64,000 nucleotides of DNA, taken from positions 16,724 through 80,723 of the forward strand of contig JAPPLN010000017.1 in assembly GCA_028874175.1 (NCBI GenBank), read 5' to 3'. This stretch comes from Chloroflexota bacterium. GTDB taxonomy: Bacteria; Chloroflexota; UBA11872. The number at the start of each line of letters is the position of its first letter. Position 1 is the first letter of the stretch. Shown in pieces: positions 48,662 to 56,407 of the stretch. Below the pieces are notes generated by a model. That model was not told where the DNA came from. It did not search any database and worked only from the letters and a program-made list of their open reading frames with translations. The position numbers and the translations under genes were made by a program.

Positions 48662-49074
48662 CTGACTTGGAGCGTTACGTCTCCTGTCGGGCCGTCGTAG
48701 ACGAGGCGATAGAACTGAAGAAAGTCCCGCCCGAGCAAGACCGATCGACCAATCTGGTCGGCATCCGGCAGCCGAGCCAGCAGTATCGAAGCACGAGTGG
48801 CTAACTGAGGAATCCGAAGGTGCACCAAGTAGCGCGGTGACGCGAACCGCCCGCCCGCTCCACGGAAGTCTTCCGTATCGAATTGCTCCAGACGGAGGTC
48901 ATCCGCCACTCGCCCCGAGACAAAGCAGTGATTCGCCCCCGTATCGATCAATGCCTTGCAAGCGTGTGGGCGCTCATCCAGTGCCCATGGATTGGTCAGT
49001 TCGACCTGAAGCTCCGGTCCCGTATCGATCAGTCGGCCAGGATGGCCGGTGAACCCGCAGCTAGCGACCGGCAC
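48655..49074 (-). CDS. retropepsin-like aspartic protease, copy 1
   Basis: A 139-residue protein with 'ACKALIDTGANHCFVSGRVA' (Asp-Thr-Gly at residues 44-46) and 'IGRSVLLGRDFLQFYRLVYD'. It has the retropepsin single-lobe size, so an active site needs a dimer. GTG at 49072-49074 overlaps the end of the small gene by 14 bases, as in copy 2. The stop abuts a fragment of a solute-binding protein gene. Both catalytic Asp and fold-core motifs are kept, so it is probably active. I know no characterised bacterial role for this gene pair. Confidence 0.75.
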   Translation of the reverse strand: MPVASCGFTGHPGRLIDTGPELQVELTNPWALDERPHACKALIDTGANHCFVSGRVADDLRLEQFDTEDFRGAGGRFASPRYLVHLRIPQLATRASILLARLPDADQIGRSVLLGRDFLQFYRLVYDGPTGDVTLQVSS

Positions 49075-49324
49075 TGACCGGCTGGCACAGGACGGAAGCT
49101 GGCAGTCGCGCCGGGGGGCGGCCGACTTGGCGCAAGAGGCAGCCAGGACCGATCTTTTCGATCACAAGGTCGGCGGCGTCCTGAAAGTGGTCGAAGGCGT
49201 CGATGAGCTGTTGATTGTCGACCACGACCCACTGACCCATGTGTTCGGCCTCAAGCTGATCCTGCATGCGCTCGTAGGCCGCGATGTTCTGTTCGAGCGT
49301 GGCTCGAGGCATCGCCCCGCCCAT
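49061..49324 (-). CDS. small DUF5678-like partner of aspartic protease, copy 1
   Basis: An 87-residue protein starting at ATG 49322-49324, behind AAGGAG at good spacing; the frame is open 22 codons further. 'LEQNIAAYERMQDQLEAEHM' then 'GQWVVVDNQQLIDAFDHFQD' match the copy-2 product, in particular 'Y..M.D..EA.H...WVV..'. The C-terminus 'PPARLPASVLCQPVSAGR' is not conserved in charge but keeps 'LP.S...QP'. It is translated just before the protease with a 14-base overlap. Confidence 0.7.
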   Translation of the reverse strand: MGGAMPRATLEQNIAAYERMQDQLEAEHMGQWVVVDNQQLIDAFDHFQDAADLVIEKIGPGCLLRQVGRPPARLPASVLCQPVSAGR

Positions 49325-49424
49325 CGAATGCTCCTTGCTTGCAGGCCGCGCCGGCCCGGTGAGTGGCGTCGTGCGCCGAATCCGCGACACCGCCCCGTCG
49401 CGCCGCTCAAATCATAGCGAGACG

Positions 49425-50879
49425 CTACCCAGCGTCGTCGGCACGCAATTGGTCGACGAGGGCTTGCATGCCTTCGTCGGGGTGTTGGTCGCCGAAGATG
49501 ATGTTGCCGACGATGTGGTTGGTGATGAGGCCGGCCTCGCGGCGGCTGAGGGTGGAGTAGGTGGCGTTGTTCATGAGTTGTTCGACGAGGTTGGCGTCTT
49601 CGGGAGACATGTCGGGGGTGCGGGCGGCGATGCCTTCGGCGGAGATGCGGGTGGCGGGGAGGACGGAACTGGAGCGCAGGCCGGCGGCGAGGTGGCGCAG
49701 GGCGTCGTAGGCGATCTCGGGGTTCTGGGTGCCGGCCACTACGCCCATCATGGCGTGCACGAAGACGGGGCTGCGGCCGGCGCCCATATTGGGCAGGGGA
49801 TAGACCTCCAGGCTGCTGCCGACGAGCCGACTGGGCGGAATGAAGGCCAGGATGGTGCCGGTGAAGCCGAACCGGCCGCTTCGTTGAAACGAGCGGGTGG
49901 AGCGGCCATCGGTGATGGCCAGGTGGTGGTCGTGCACCCAGGCGCGCAGGAACTCGGCGACCTGTACGGCGGGTTGCGAGGTAAGGGGCGCAAAGTCTCC
50001 GTTGGGTCCGCGGAGGTCGCCGACGGCCGATTGCAGCAATTCGTACGGCGACGGCGACGCCGAGTAGTCGCCGTTGCCATCCGGCTCCGGCGTAAAGCGC
50101 GAGATGTAGCCCATGCTGCCCAGGCCGCCGGAGGGCGGCGGCTCCATGTGCAGGGCGCGCACGGCGTCCAGGAAGACCTCGGCGTCGAAGGTGCGCGGAT
50201 CGGGGGCGGGCGGTTCGACGTTCTGCCTGACCGCCGTTTCGCGGTTGAACAGCAGCACGTGGGGTGAGACCGCCACCGGCAGGCCGTATTGCAGGCCTTC
50301 GTGCTTGCCGGTCTCCAGCAGGCCGGGCCAGAAGTCGGCGGCGTTGAAGCCGGGGTCGGAGACGAGGAAGTCGTCCAGCGGGGCGAGCCGGTCGTTGGCC
50401 AGCAGGTCGGCCTGGTCGGCGCGAAAGTAGATGACGATATCGGGCTTCTGGTGCGCCACGGCCTCGAGGGCGGTGCTGACGCTGAAGGTGGAGGCGTTGC
50501 GCCCATAGGCCAGGGACGCCTCACTGTAGGTATAGCGGTCCTCGGCGCGCTCGCGGGCCGCGGCCAGGCCATTTACGAATTGGCCGAAGAGGCTGCCGCC
50601 GATCCGGTTGGTGGGGTACATGGCCACCGTGACGGGATGCCCGGCGCCCGGCGTGGGCAGCTTGACGGCGGCACGGGGCGCGGCGGCGGTGACGTTGCGG
50701 GCTTCGGCGCGAGCGCGCTCCAGGTTGCGTTGTAGCTGCGCCTGGAGGCCTTCCGGCAGGGATCCCGCCACCTCTTCGGCCGGCGACTCGCCGCAGGCGG
50801 CCAGGGCCAGCGCGCCCAGGGAGGCGGCGCCGGCGGTGAGGGCCTGGCGGCGGTTGAGGCGAGGGGGTGGGGCGCTCAT
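49425..50879 (-). CDS. ABC-type extracellular solute-binding lipoprotein
   Basis: A 484-residue exported protein. 'RLNRRQALTAGAASLGALAL' then 'AACG' is a twin-arginine-type signal with a lipobox (LAAC). 'HPVTVAMYPTNRIGGSLFGQ' and 'PDIVIYFRADQADLLANDRL', 'PLDDFLVSDPGFNAADFWPG' and 'YGLPVAVSPHVLLFNRETAV' match family 1 sugar-type binding proteins. ATG 50877-50879 is directly followed upstream by repeat copy C. No permease or ATPase gene lies next to it, which is unusual. A shortened copy of its 3' end lies at 48506. Confidence 0.85.
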   Translation of the reverse strand: MSAPPPRLNRRQALTAGAASLGALALAACGESPAEEVAGSLPEGLQAQLQRNLERARAEARNVTAAAPRAAVKLPTPGAGHPVTVAMYPTNRIGGSLFGQFVNGLAAARERAEDRYTYSEASLAYGRNASTFSVSTALEAVAHQKPDIVIYFRADQADLLANDRLAPLDDFLVSDPGFNAADFWPGLLETGKHEGLQYGLPVAVSPHVLLFNRETAVRQNVEPPAPDPRTFDAEVFLDAVRALHMEPPPSGGLGSMGYISRFTPEPDGNGDYSASPSPYELLQSAVGDLRGPNGDFAPLTSQPAVQVAEFLRAWVHDHHLAITDGRSTRSFQRSGRFGFTGTILAFIPPSRLVGSSLEVYPLPNMGAGRSPVFVHAMMGVVAGTQNPEIAYDALRHLAAGLRSSSVLPATRISAEGIAARTPDMSPEDANLVEQLMNNATYSTLSRREAGLITNHIVGNIIFGDQHPDEGMQALVDQLRADDAG

Positions 50880-50885
50880 AGGCCT

Positions 50886-51285
50886 TCCAGGAGACCCTTG
50901 CGTAGCTCGTGGGCGGTTGCCCGGAAGACCCCTGACTCCAACCCTCGCCCCCAGGAGAGACCCTTGCGCAACCCGAGACGGGTGCCCGGAAGACCCCTCA
51001 CCGATTTCGGCCGAAGACGCCCGAATCTGCCTCTCCCCCAGGAGAGGGGAAAGACCCGCGTCCCATTGAAGAGATTGACACCGAACACCGTTGCATTCCC
51101 CCCGGGTGGGAGTACGAGCGTCCGCGAATTGGAGGACCAAGGGAGTTCTGCAAAGGTCTCCACAGGCAGAGGGGGCAAGAGCCGCCGCACCTTCGAGGCG
51201 GCTGGGCACTGTGTAGGGGTTTCCCAGGAGAGGGAGTACGAGCGGCCAGACCTTCGAGGGCGAGGGGCGTTTTGCAAAGGTCTAC
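50886..51285 (-). repeat. dispersed palindromic repeat, copy C (longest)
   Basis: Two units of GGTTGCCCGGAAGACCCCTG / GGTGCCCGGAAGACCCCTCA with CTGCCTCTCCCCCAGGAGAG, then GATTGACACCGAACACCGTTGC (also in copy A) in a similar order. Further right are more CAGGAGAGGG pieces and TTTTGCAAAGGTCT. It fills the whole gap between the binding protein start and the downstream membrane protein stop. No gene in it. Confidence 0.8.
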
Positions 51286-52397
51286 TCCAAGTAGCGGGTG
51301 TAGATCCAGGTTAGGCCGATCCCGAGGATAAGGCCCACAGACAGGCCCGCGACATCTGCCCCGAGGCCGGCAGAAAGCGGCGTCAGGTCTGGGGCTTCGC
51401 CCCGTCCGGCCATATTCCAGCGCCAGACTCCGGCTTCCGTGGCATAGATGAGCCAGCGGGTGAAGAACCAGCCGACCAGGGTGCCGCCGCCCGTCAGCAG
51501 CCCGTAGCGCCGCAGGCGCTCACCCAGCGGGGCGCCGTGCAGGTAGGACTCGGTCTGACGGGCGAGGCGATCGGCCAGCTGGCGGCGGCGGGCGGCGTCG
51601 GACGAGTCCAGGCGCTTCAGCATGTCCTCGGCCCAGCGGTTGCGCTCGTAGGCGGGGCGCCCGTAGAACTCGCGTTCGGACTTGACCTGCAGGGCGGCCT
51701 CGCGCTCGATGATGGGCCGCGCGTAGGCGGCGGCGTCCAGCGGGCTGAAGCGCGGCAGCAGCCGCTTGTAGAGCCCGGGAAACCCGGCGCCGAACGCCAG
51801 GGACAGGAGGGGGATTCCAAAGAAGGCCAGGGGCCCCACGGTGGCGCCGGCCATTTGCGGGCCGGCCTGCATCCAAACGACGGCCACGATGAACGCGGCC
51901 ACGACCAGCCAGACCGCCGCGGTTTCAAACAGGTAGACGCGCCGAGGGGCCAGGTCGATGAAGGTGTCCAGCGCGCCGGCGCGACGCCAGCGATTGCGGG
52001 TGACCAGCGCGATCCCCGCTCCTGCAATGCCCAGGGCCCACGTTGTCACGAGAATCGTCGGCAGGAGATCAAGAAGCGAACCCTGGTCAGACACAGCGGG
52101 CGCCGGCGTCACGGGTCTGGCGGGCTCGAGAGGGGTTTCGACGAGCATCGACACGATTCCACCGAATCCCACGAACAGGAGGAGCGCCACGAGGCCGACA
52201 ACCGCCATGACGGCGCCGACCACGAATCCCGCCCAGACGATGTCGCGCGGGGCGGCCAACGCCGCCCGCACGCGGTACAGATAGGTCTCGTATTCGGCCA
52301 CGGCCCGGGAATGCGGGTAGCCGGCGTACACGAGGGCTTGCTGGGCGGCGCGGATGTCGTCGCGCGAGTCGCGTTGGGGGTTGGAGAGCCAAGGCAC
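51282..52397 (-). CDS. multi-pass membrane protein of an unknown paralogous family, member 1
   Basis: About 371 residues. The soluble N-terminus 'NPQRDSRDDIRAAQQALVYA' (then GYPHSRAV) is shared with the members at 52531 and 54027. Hydrophobic segments follow at about 55-85, 120-140, 165-195 and 200-220; a cytoplasmic stretch with 'RPIIEREAALQVKSEREFYG' and 'YERNRWAEDML' comes next; two more helices lead to 'ILGIGLTWIYTRYLE'. GTG 52395-52397 is chosen from alignment with the paralogues; the frame is open further but not similar. I recognise no domain and no enzyme motif. Confidence 0.65.
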   Translation of the reverse strand: MPWLSNPQRDSRDDIRAAQQALVYAGYPHSRAVAEYETYLYRVRAALAAPRDIVWAGFVVGAVMAVVGLVALLLFVGFGGIVSMLVETPLEPARPVTPAPAVSDQGSLLDLLPTILVTTWALGIAGAGIALVTRNRWRRAGALDTFIDLAPRRVYLFETAAVWLVVAAFIVAVVWMQAGPQMAGATVGPLAFFGIPLLSLAFGAGFPGLYKRLLPRFSPLDAAAYARPIIEREAALQVKSEREFYGRPAYERNRWAEDMLKRLDSSDAARRRQLADRLARQTESYLHGAPLGERLRRYGLLTGGGTLVGWFFTRWLIYATEAGVWRWNMAGRGEAPDLTPLSAGLGADVAGLSVGLILGIGLTWIYTRYLE

Positions 52398-52530
52398 GTA
52401 GGCATCGCCGCCGATCAGGCCGCCGTGCGCCGCGGTTCCGGCGAACGGACGCGCCTTGGTTACTTTACGACGCCGACGCCGCAGGGACGTGCACTGGTCC
52501 CAGCTGGACTTTTCGGTTCGGACGTTCGGT

Positions 52531-53409
52531 CTAGCGCCGGCGCCTGGCGGTGCGGGAGGTGTCGAGCCGGGCCAGGACTTCGTCGGCCCAGGCGCCCTGG
52601 TCGTAGGCGGCGCCGTGGTAGGCGCTGCGGCTGTAGGTCTGGCGCTCGGCCTTGATTTGCAGTGCCGATTCAAGCTCGATGATGGGCCGCACGAATGCGG
52701 CGGCGTCCAGCCGACTGACGCGGAGCAGAAACCACCTGTAGAGGCTGGGAAACGCGCGGGCGAAGACGACGGCCAGCAGTGGAATCCCGACAAAGGCCAG
52801 GGCGATGACGGCTCCTTCGACGAGTTGCTCACCGCCTTGAATCCGAACGGCCAAGACCATGAGCCCGCCGACCGCCACCCAGACCGCGAGGGTTGGTAGC
52901 CAAGCGCCGCGCTCGGGGTTGAGGTCCGTGAACGTTTCAAGCGCACCCGCGCGCCGCCAGCGGCTGCGCGAGACCAGGGCCATTCCTGCGCCGGCCACGC
53001 CCAGAAGCACCTCAATCGTGGCCGCCGAGACAAGGATGTCGAGCGGCAACCCACGGCCTACGTCTTCGGGATCGGTGGCCGGCCTGTCCGATGTTTCTCC
53101 GTTGTCCGCTCCGCGCACAACGGCGACGCCGCCGGACGTGATGACGGGGACCCCACGACCGACCGCCACGTCCATCACGAACGCCGTAATTGCCAGGACG
53201 AAGGCGAGTGATACGGCCAGCGTGGCACCGACCAGGAAGCCGGCCAGGACGGTGTCACGCAGCGAGGCCGATGCGGCCCGCACGCGGGACAGATGGGTCT
53301 GGAGTTCAGCAGCAGCCTCGCGGCGTGGATAGCCCGCGTACACCAGCGCCTGGTGCGCGGCTGCGACCTCGTCGGGCGAGTCGCGTTGGGGGGCGGGGAA
53401 CCAAGGCAT
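52531..53409 (-). CDS. multi-pass membrane protein, paralogue 2 (shortened)
   Basis: A 292-residue member of the same family. 'PAPQRDSPDEVAAAHQALVY' matches the paralogue N-termini, and 'RPIIELESALQIKAERQTYS' plus 'GAWADEVLARLD' the cytoplasmic region. It stops after 'LARLDTSRTARRRR', without the last two membrane helices present in members 1 and 3. Those helices resemble the separate gene at 53519. It may be a truncated, still-made protein. ATG 53407-53409. Confidence 0.65.
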   Translation of the reverse strand: MPWFPAPQRDSPDEVAAAHQALVYAGYPRREAAAELQTHLSRVRAASASLRDTVLAGFLVGATLAVSLAFVLAITAFVMDVAVGRGVPVITSGGVAVVRGADNGETSDRPATDPEDVGRGLPLDILVSAATIEVLLGVAGAGMALVSRSRWRRAGALETFTDLNPERGAWLPTLAVWVAVGGLMVLAVRIQGGEQLVEGAVIALAFVGIPLLAVVFARAFPSLYRWFLLRVSRLDAAAFVRPIIELESALQIKAERQTYSRSAYHGAAYDQGAWADEVLARLDTSRTARRRR

Positions 53410-53518
53410 CAGCGCACCACCGTTGGTCGGGCCGCTGCAGGCCGCAATTCGCAGAATTGGGCGGCCCCTTGTGCCGTGGCTACCTTACGACGCTTGGACG
53501 CTATGGCGTCGCTGGCGC

Positions 53519-54040
53519 TCACAGGTTCCGGAAGTAACGGGCGTATATCCGGGTTATGAGGAGACCAAGGACCAGGCCCATGACCAAGCCGACCGGATCG
53601 ATCCAGGCTGCCGGTTCGGGTTGGGTGGCGAGGCCTGAGGCGGCGATTTCGGCTGGGGTGCGGCCGGCGTAGCCCCCGGGATTAGGGAGAGCCGTGATGC
53701 GGTAGCTGACGGCGGCGGTGGGATCGTAGGCCCAGACGATCCAGTGGGTGAGTCGCCAGACGACGAGCGTGATGCCGATGGAGAGGACGCCGTACATGGC
53801 CCACCGCCGCTTCGGCGGCGCGTCGTGTCCGGCGGCCAAGCGATGGACGTGACGCGTTGCCCACGCACGCCGCGCGGATTCTTCGAGGCCTCGCTGGCTG
53901 CGCGATACGCGGTGTGGACGCTCCTGGAAGGGATCCAGCGGATCGGAAAAGGGGCGGCGCGTGGAACCACCGACCGGGCTGCGCCTGGAGGTCACGACTA
54001 TCGGGTTATCGATGCGCGGTGGACGCTCATAGGCCTTCAA
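53519..54040 (-). CDS. paralogue 4, C-terminal-type membrane protein
   Basis: A 173-residue protein matching only the C-terminal part of the family. An Arg/Pro-rich N-terminus leads to 'RRWAMYGVLSIGITLVVWRL' and 'PVGLVMGLVLGLLITRIYAR', which align with 'TLVGWFFTRWLIYAT' and 'GLILGIGLTWIYTRYLE' of member 1. Its end 'YARYFRNL' matches 'YARYFEGL' of member 3. It could be the split-off C-terminus of member 2. Start overlaps the stop of member 3 by 14 bases, so it is probably in the same operon. Confidence 0.6.
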   Translation of the reverse strand: MKAYERPPRIDNPIVVTSRRSPVGGSTRRPFSDPLDPFQERPHRVSRSQRGLEESARRAWATRHVHRLAAGHDAPPKRRWAMYGVLSIGITLVVWRLTHWIVWAYDPTAAVSYRITALPNPGGYAGRTPAEIAASGLATQPEPAAWIDPVGLVMGLVLGLLITRIYARYFRNL

Positions 54041-55130
54041 AGTAGCGGGCGTAGAGCCAGGTGAGGCCGAGGCCGATGGCTGCGCCGAGGATCAGGGCCA
54101 GGATGCCCGCCTCCAGGCCGGGTTCGTCCACCAGCATGATCCAGAGGAGCCGGCTGATGAAGAACCACATGGCAAGGGTGGCCACGCCGGCGATGAGGGC
54201 GTAGCGCGCGAGCCGCCGCGGGCCCGACATGCCGTATGAGTAGGCGCCGGAGCGTTGGGCGATGCCGCGGGCCGTGTCCTCGCGGCGCTGGGCCTGGGCG
54301 AAGTAGCCCTGGGGCTCGGCTTCCAGGATCTCGTCGGCCCAGCGGTTGCGGTCGTAGGCGGTGCGGTCGTAGCCGCTGGCGCCGTAGAAGTCGCGCTCGG
54401 TCTTGATCTGGCGCGCGGCCTCGCGTTCGATGATGGGCCGGGCGGCGGCGGCGGCGTCCACGGGACTTACTCGCGGGAGGATCCACGCATACATCTTGGG
54501 GAACCAAGCCGCGAAGGCGGACGCGCCGACAGGAATTCCGAAGAAGGCGAGCATCTGCGCCACGGTGGCTCCCAGCTGAGGGCCGGCCAGCGCCCAGACG
54601 ATCAGCACGATGAGCCCGGCCACGGCCAGCCAGACGACGGCGGTCTCAAGCAGATAGCGGCGGCGGGGGCGCAGGTCGACGAAGGTTTGCAGGACCCCGG
54701 CGCGACGCCAGCGGTTGCGCGTAACGCGGGACATGCCCACACCGGCCAGCCCCAGCACCGGCGCCGCCACCGCAACCGCCGGCAGGACGCCGAGCGGCGA
54801 ACCGGGGCTGGTGTCGGCTTGAGGAGCCGGCGGTGCGGCCGGCGTGAATTCGGCTGGCGTGCCGGAGTCGCCGACAACGCCCATCACCAACCCAAGTCCA
54901 CCGAGCGCCAGGGTTAGCACCAGAAACGCGCCGATGGCCATGCCGGCGCCGGACAGGAAGCCGGCCAGCATGGCGTGGCGCGGGGCGGCCAGGGCGGCGC
55001 GGACGCGATGCAGGTGGGTTGTGACCTCGGTGACGGCGTCGCCATGCGGATACCCCGCATACACCAGGGCCTGCTGGGCCGCGCGAATGTTCTCGCGGGA
55101 GTCGCGTTGCGGATCTCTAAACAACTGCAT
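54027..55130 (-). CDS. multi-pass membrane protein, paralogue 3 (full length)
   Basis: A 367-residue member of the family. 'RDPQRDSRENIRAAQQALVY' (then AGYPHGDAV) and 'RAALAAPRHAMLAGFL' open it; a Pro/Ala-rich outside loop ('FTPAAPPAPQADTSPGSPLG') follows the first helices; 'RRAGVLQTFVDLRPRRRYLL' (compare 'RRAGALDTFIDLAPRRVYLF' in member 1); 'RPIIEREAARQIKTERDFYG' and 'YDRNRWADEILE' in the cytoplasmic region; final 'GLGLTWLYARYFEGL'. ATG 55128-55130 is the first gene of the array, upstream of members 4, 2 and 1 on the same strand. Confidence 0.7.
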   Translation of the reverse strand: MQLFRDPQRDSRENIRAAQQALVYAGYPHGDAVTEVTTHLHRVRAALAAPRHAMLAGFLSGAGMAIGAFLVLTLALGGLGLVMGVVGDSGTPAEFTPAAPPAPQADTSPGSPLGVLPAVAVAAPVLGLAGVGMSRVTRNRWRRAGVLQTFVDLRPRRRYLLETAVVWLAVAGLIVLIVWALAGPQLGATVAQMLAFFGIPVGASAFAAWFPKMYAWILPRVSPVDAAAAARPIIEREAARQIKTERDFYGASGYDRTAYDRNRWADEILEAEPQGYFAQAQRREDTARGIAQRSGAYSYGMSGPRRLARYALIAGVATLAMWFFISRLLWIMLVDEPGLEAGILALILGAAIGLGLTWLYARYFEGL

Positions 55131-55480
55131 AGGCCAGCACCGTCGGCCGCCGCGTCAGGCGGCGGAGTCGGGGACAGTCTAGGCAGTGTCTGACATCCGG
55201 CGATCAGGCACGGAGCCCGCGAGCCTCAACGAACTGACGGATGCCCGGTCCAGTCCGCCCAGGGGACGAGGAGGTTTGCGCATCTGCGGCGGTTTCGAGT
55301 GGAGGCGTGGCCATGCGGGGCGTTGGGACTTGGGCGGTTCGGTTCGGCGGCTGGCGGCAATGCCGACGGGGCGGCCGGTCAGGCGGGAGCCGGTGGAATT
55401 GACGCTTGACGCCAGCCGCTGAACAATCGCGGGCCGCCCCAAAGTTTGCGAAATGACCACCGTTGGGGCCGAGGATGCTG
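55131..55480. other. divergent region without a confident gene
   Basis: About 350 bases between the membrane protein array and the methyltransferase. A 78-codon plus-strand frame at 55186 is Arg/Gly-rich with no ribosome site or family and is not called. The region should hold the promoter of each divergent unit. Confidence 0.4.
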
Positions 55481-56308
55481 ATGACCGACTCGACGTCCGC
55501 AACGCCGTATTACACGATCGGCTTCAGTGAGAGCATCCTCCAGCATCTCAGGCGGCACACGGCGGACACCCATGCCGCGCATTTGCTCCCCTATCTCAAG
55601 CCGGGCCTGCGGGTGCTGGACCTGGGGTGTGGACCGGGCAGTCTTTCGATTGGTCTGGCCGAGGCGATAGCACCCGGGGAGCTGTACGGCGTCGATATGG
55701 AGCAGTCGCAGGTGGACCTGGCGACGTCGATCGCCGAAGCGGGCGGCCACGACAACGCGACGTTCCAGGTTGGCGACGTGACCGAGCTTGCATTCGACGA
55801 CGATTCGTTCGATGTCGTTCACGGCCACTCGATCCTTGCACATGTTCCTGACACTCAAGCCGTGCTCACCGAGGCGCAGCGAGTTCTGAAACCCGGCGGC
55901 CTCGTCGCCTTCCGGGAATGGATCTTCGACGGATCGTTTCTCGCGCCCGACTTTGAAGTGATTTACGACGCCTGGGCCACATTGGCGGAACTCATTACCG
56001 CAGATGACGGGCATCCCAATATCGGGCGGGACCTCAAGCGCCATCTGCTCGAGGCGGGATTCACAGACGTGAGGCCGGCAGCTTCGTTCACGTCCTACAC
56101 CACAGCCGAAGACGTCGGCTACATCTCACGTGTCATCGAAAACTGGTTCTTCTCGGCCGACGTGCGTGCCTCGGCAACGGCGTACGGCGTGGCGACGCAG
56201 CAGCAGCTCGACAACCTGGAGCAGGCGCTCAAGCGGTGGATCAGCCACCCCGGCGCCTTTGGCGCGGTGGCCTACGGCGAGTGCATCGCCCACAAGCCGC
56301 GGCGCTGA
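55481..56308 (+). CDS. SAM-dependent class I methyltransferase
   Basis: A 275-residue enzyme. 'GLRVLDLGCGPGSLSIGLAE' is SAM motif I, 'GELYGVDMEQSQVDLATSIA' motif II with the ribose-binding Asp, 'DSFDVVHGHSILAHVPDTQA' motif III and 'QRVLKPGGLVAFREWI' motif IV, the order of the ubiE/menG-like fold. ATG 55481 follows GAGG at 6 bases; ATG 55475 two codons earlier is also possible. Acceptor substrate unknown. It stands alone between the membrane array and the convergent proS. Confidence 0.88.
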   Translation: MTDSTSATPYYTIGFSESILQHLRRHTADTHAAHLLPYLKPGLRVLDLGCGPGSLSIGLAEAIAPGELYGVDMEQSQVDLATSIAEAGGHDNATFQVGDVTELAFDDDSFDVVHGHSILAHVPDTQAVLTEAQRVLKPGGLVAFREWIFDGSFLAPDFEVIYDAWATLAELITADDGHPNIGRDLKRHLLEAGFTDVRPAASFTSYTTAEDVGYISRVIENWFFSADVRASATAYGVATQQQLDNLEQALKRWISHPGAFGAVAYGECIAHKPRR

Positions 56309-56407
56309 CCGGCACCCCTAGGACTCCGAAAGCAACGCTCTGACAGCCGGACCTTCATCGGCCGTGGACGTCTGCGGGCAGCCTGATGCTGGCGCTCAGG
56401 GATTGCT

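Noticed and set aside
55186..55422. 78-codon frame between the membrane array and the methyltransferase
   Set aside because: Arg/Gly-rich, no ribosome site; overlaps an equally long opposite frame.
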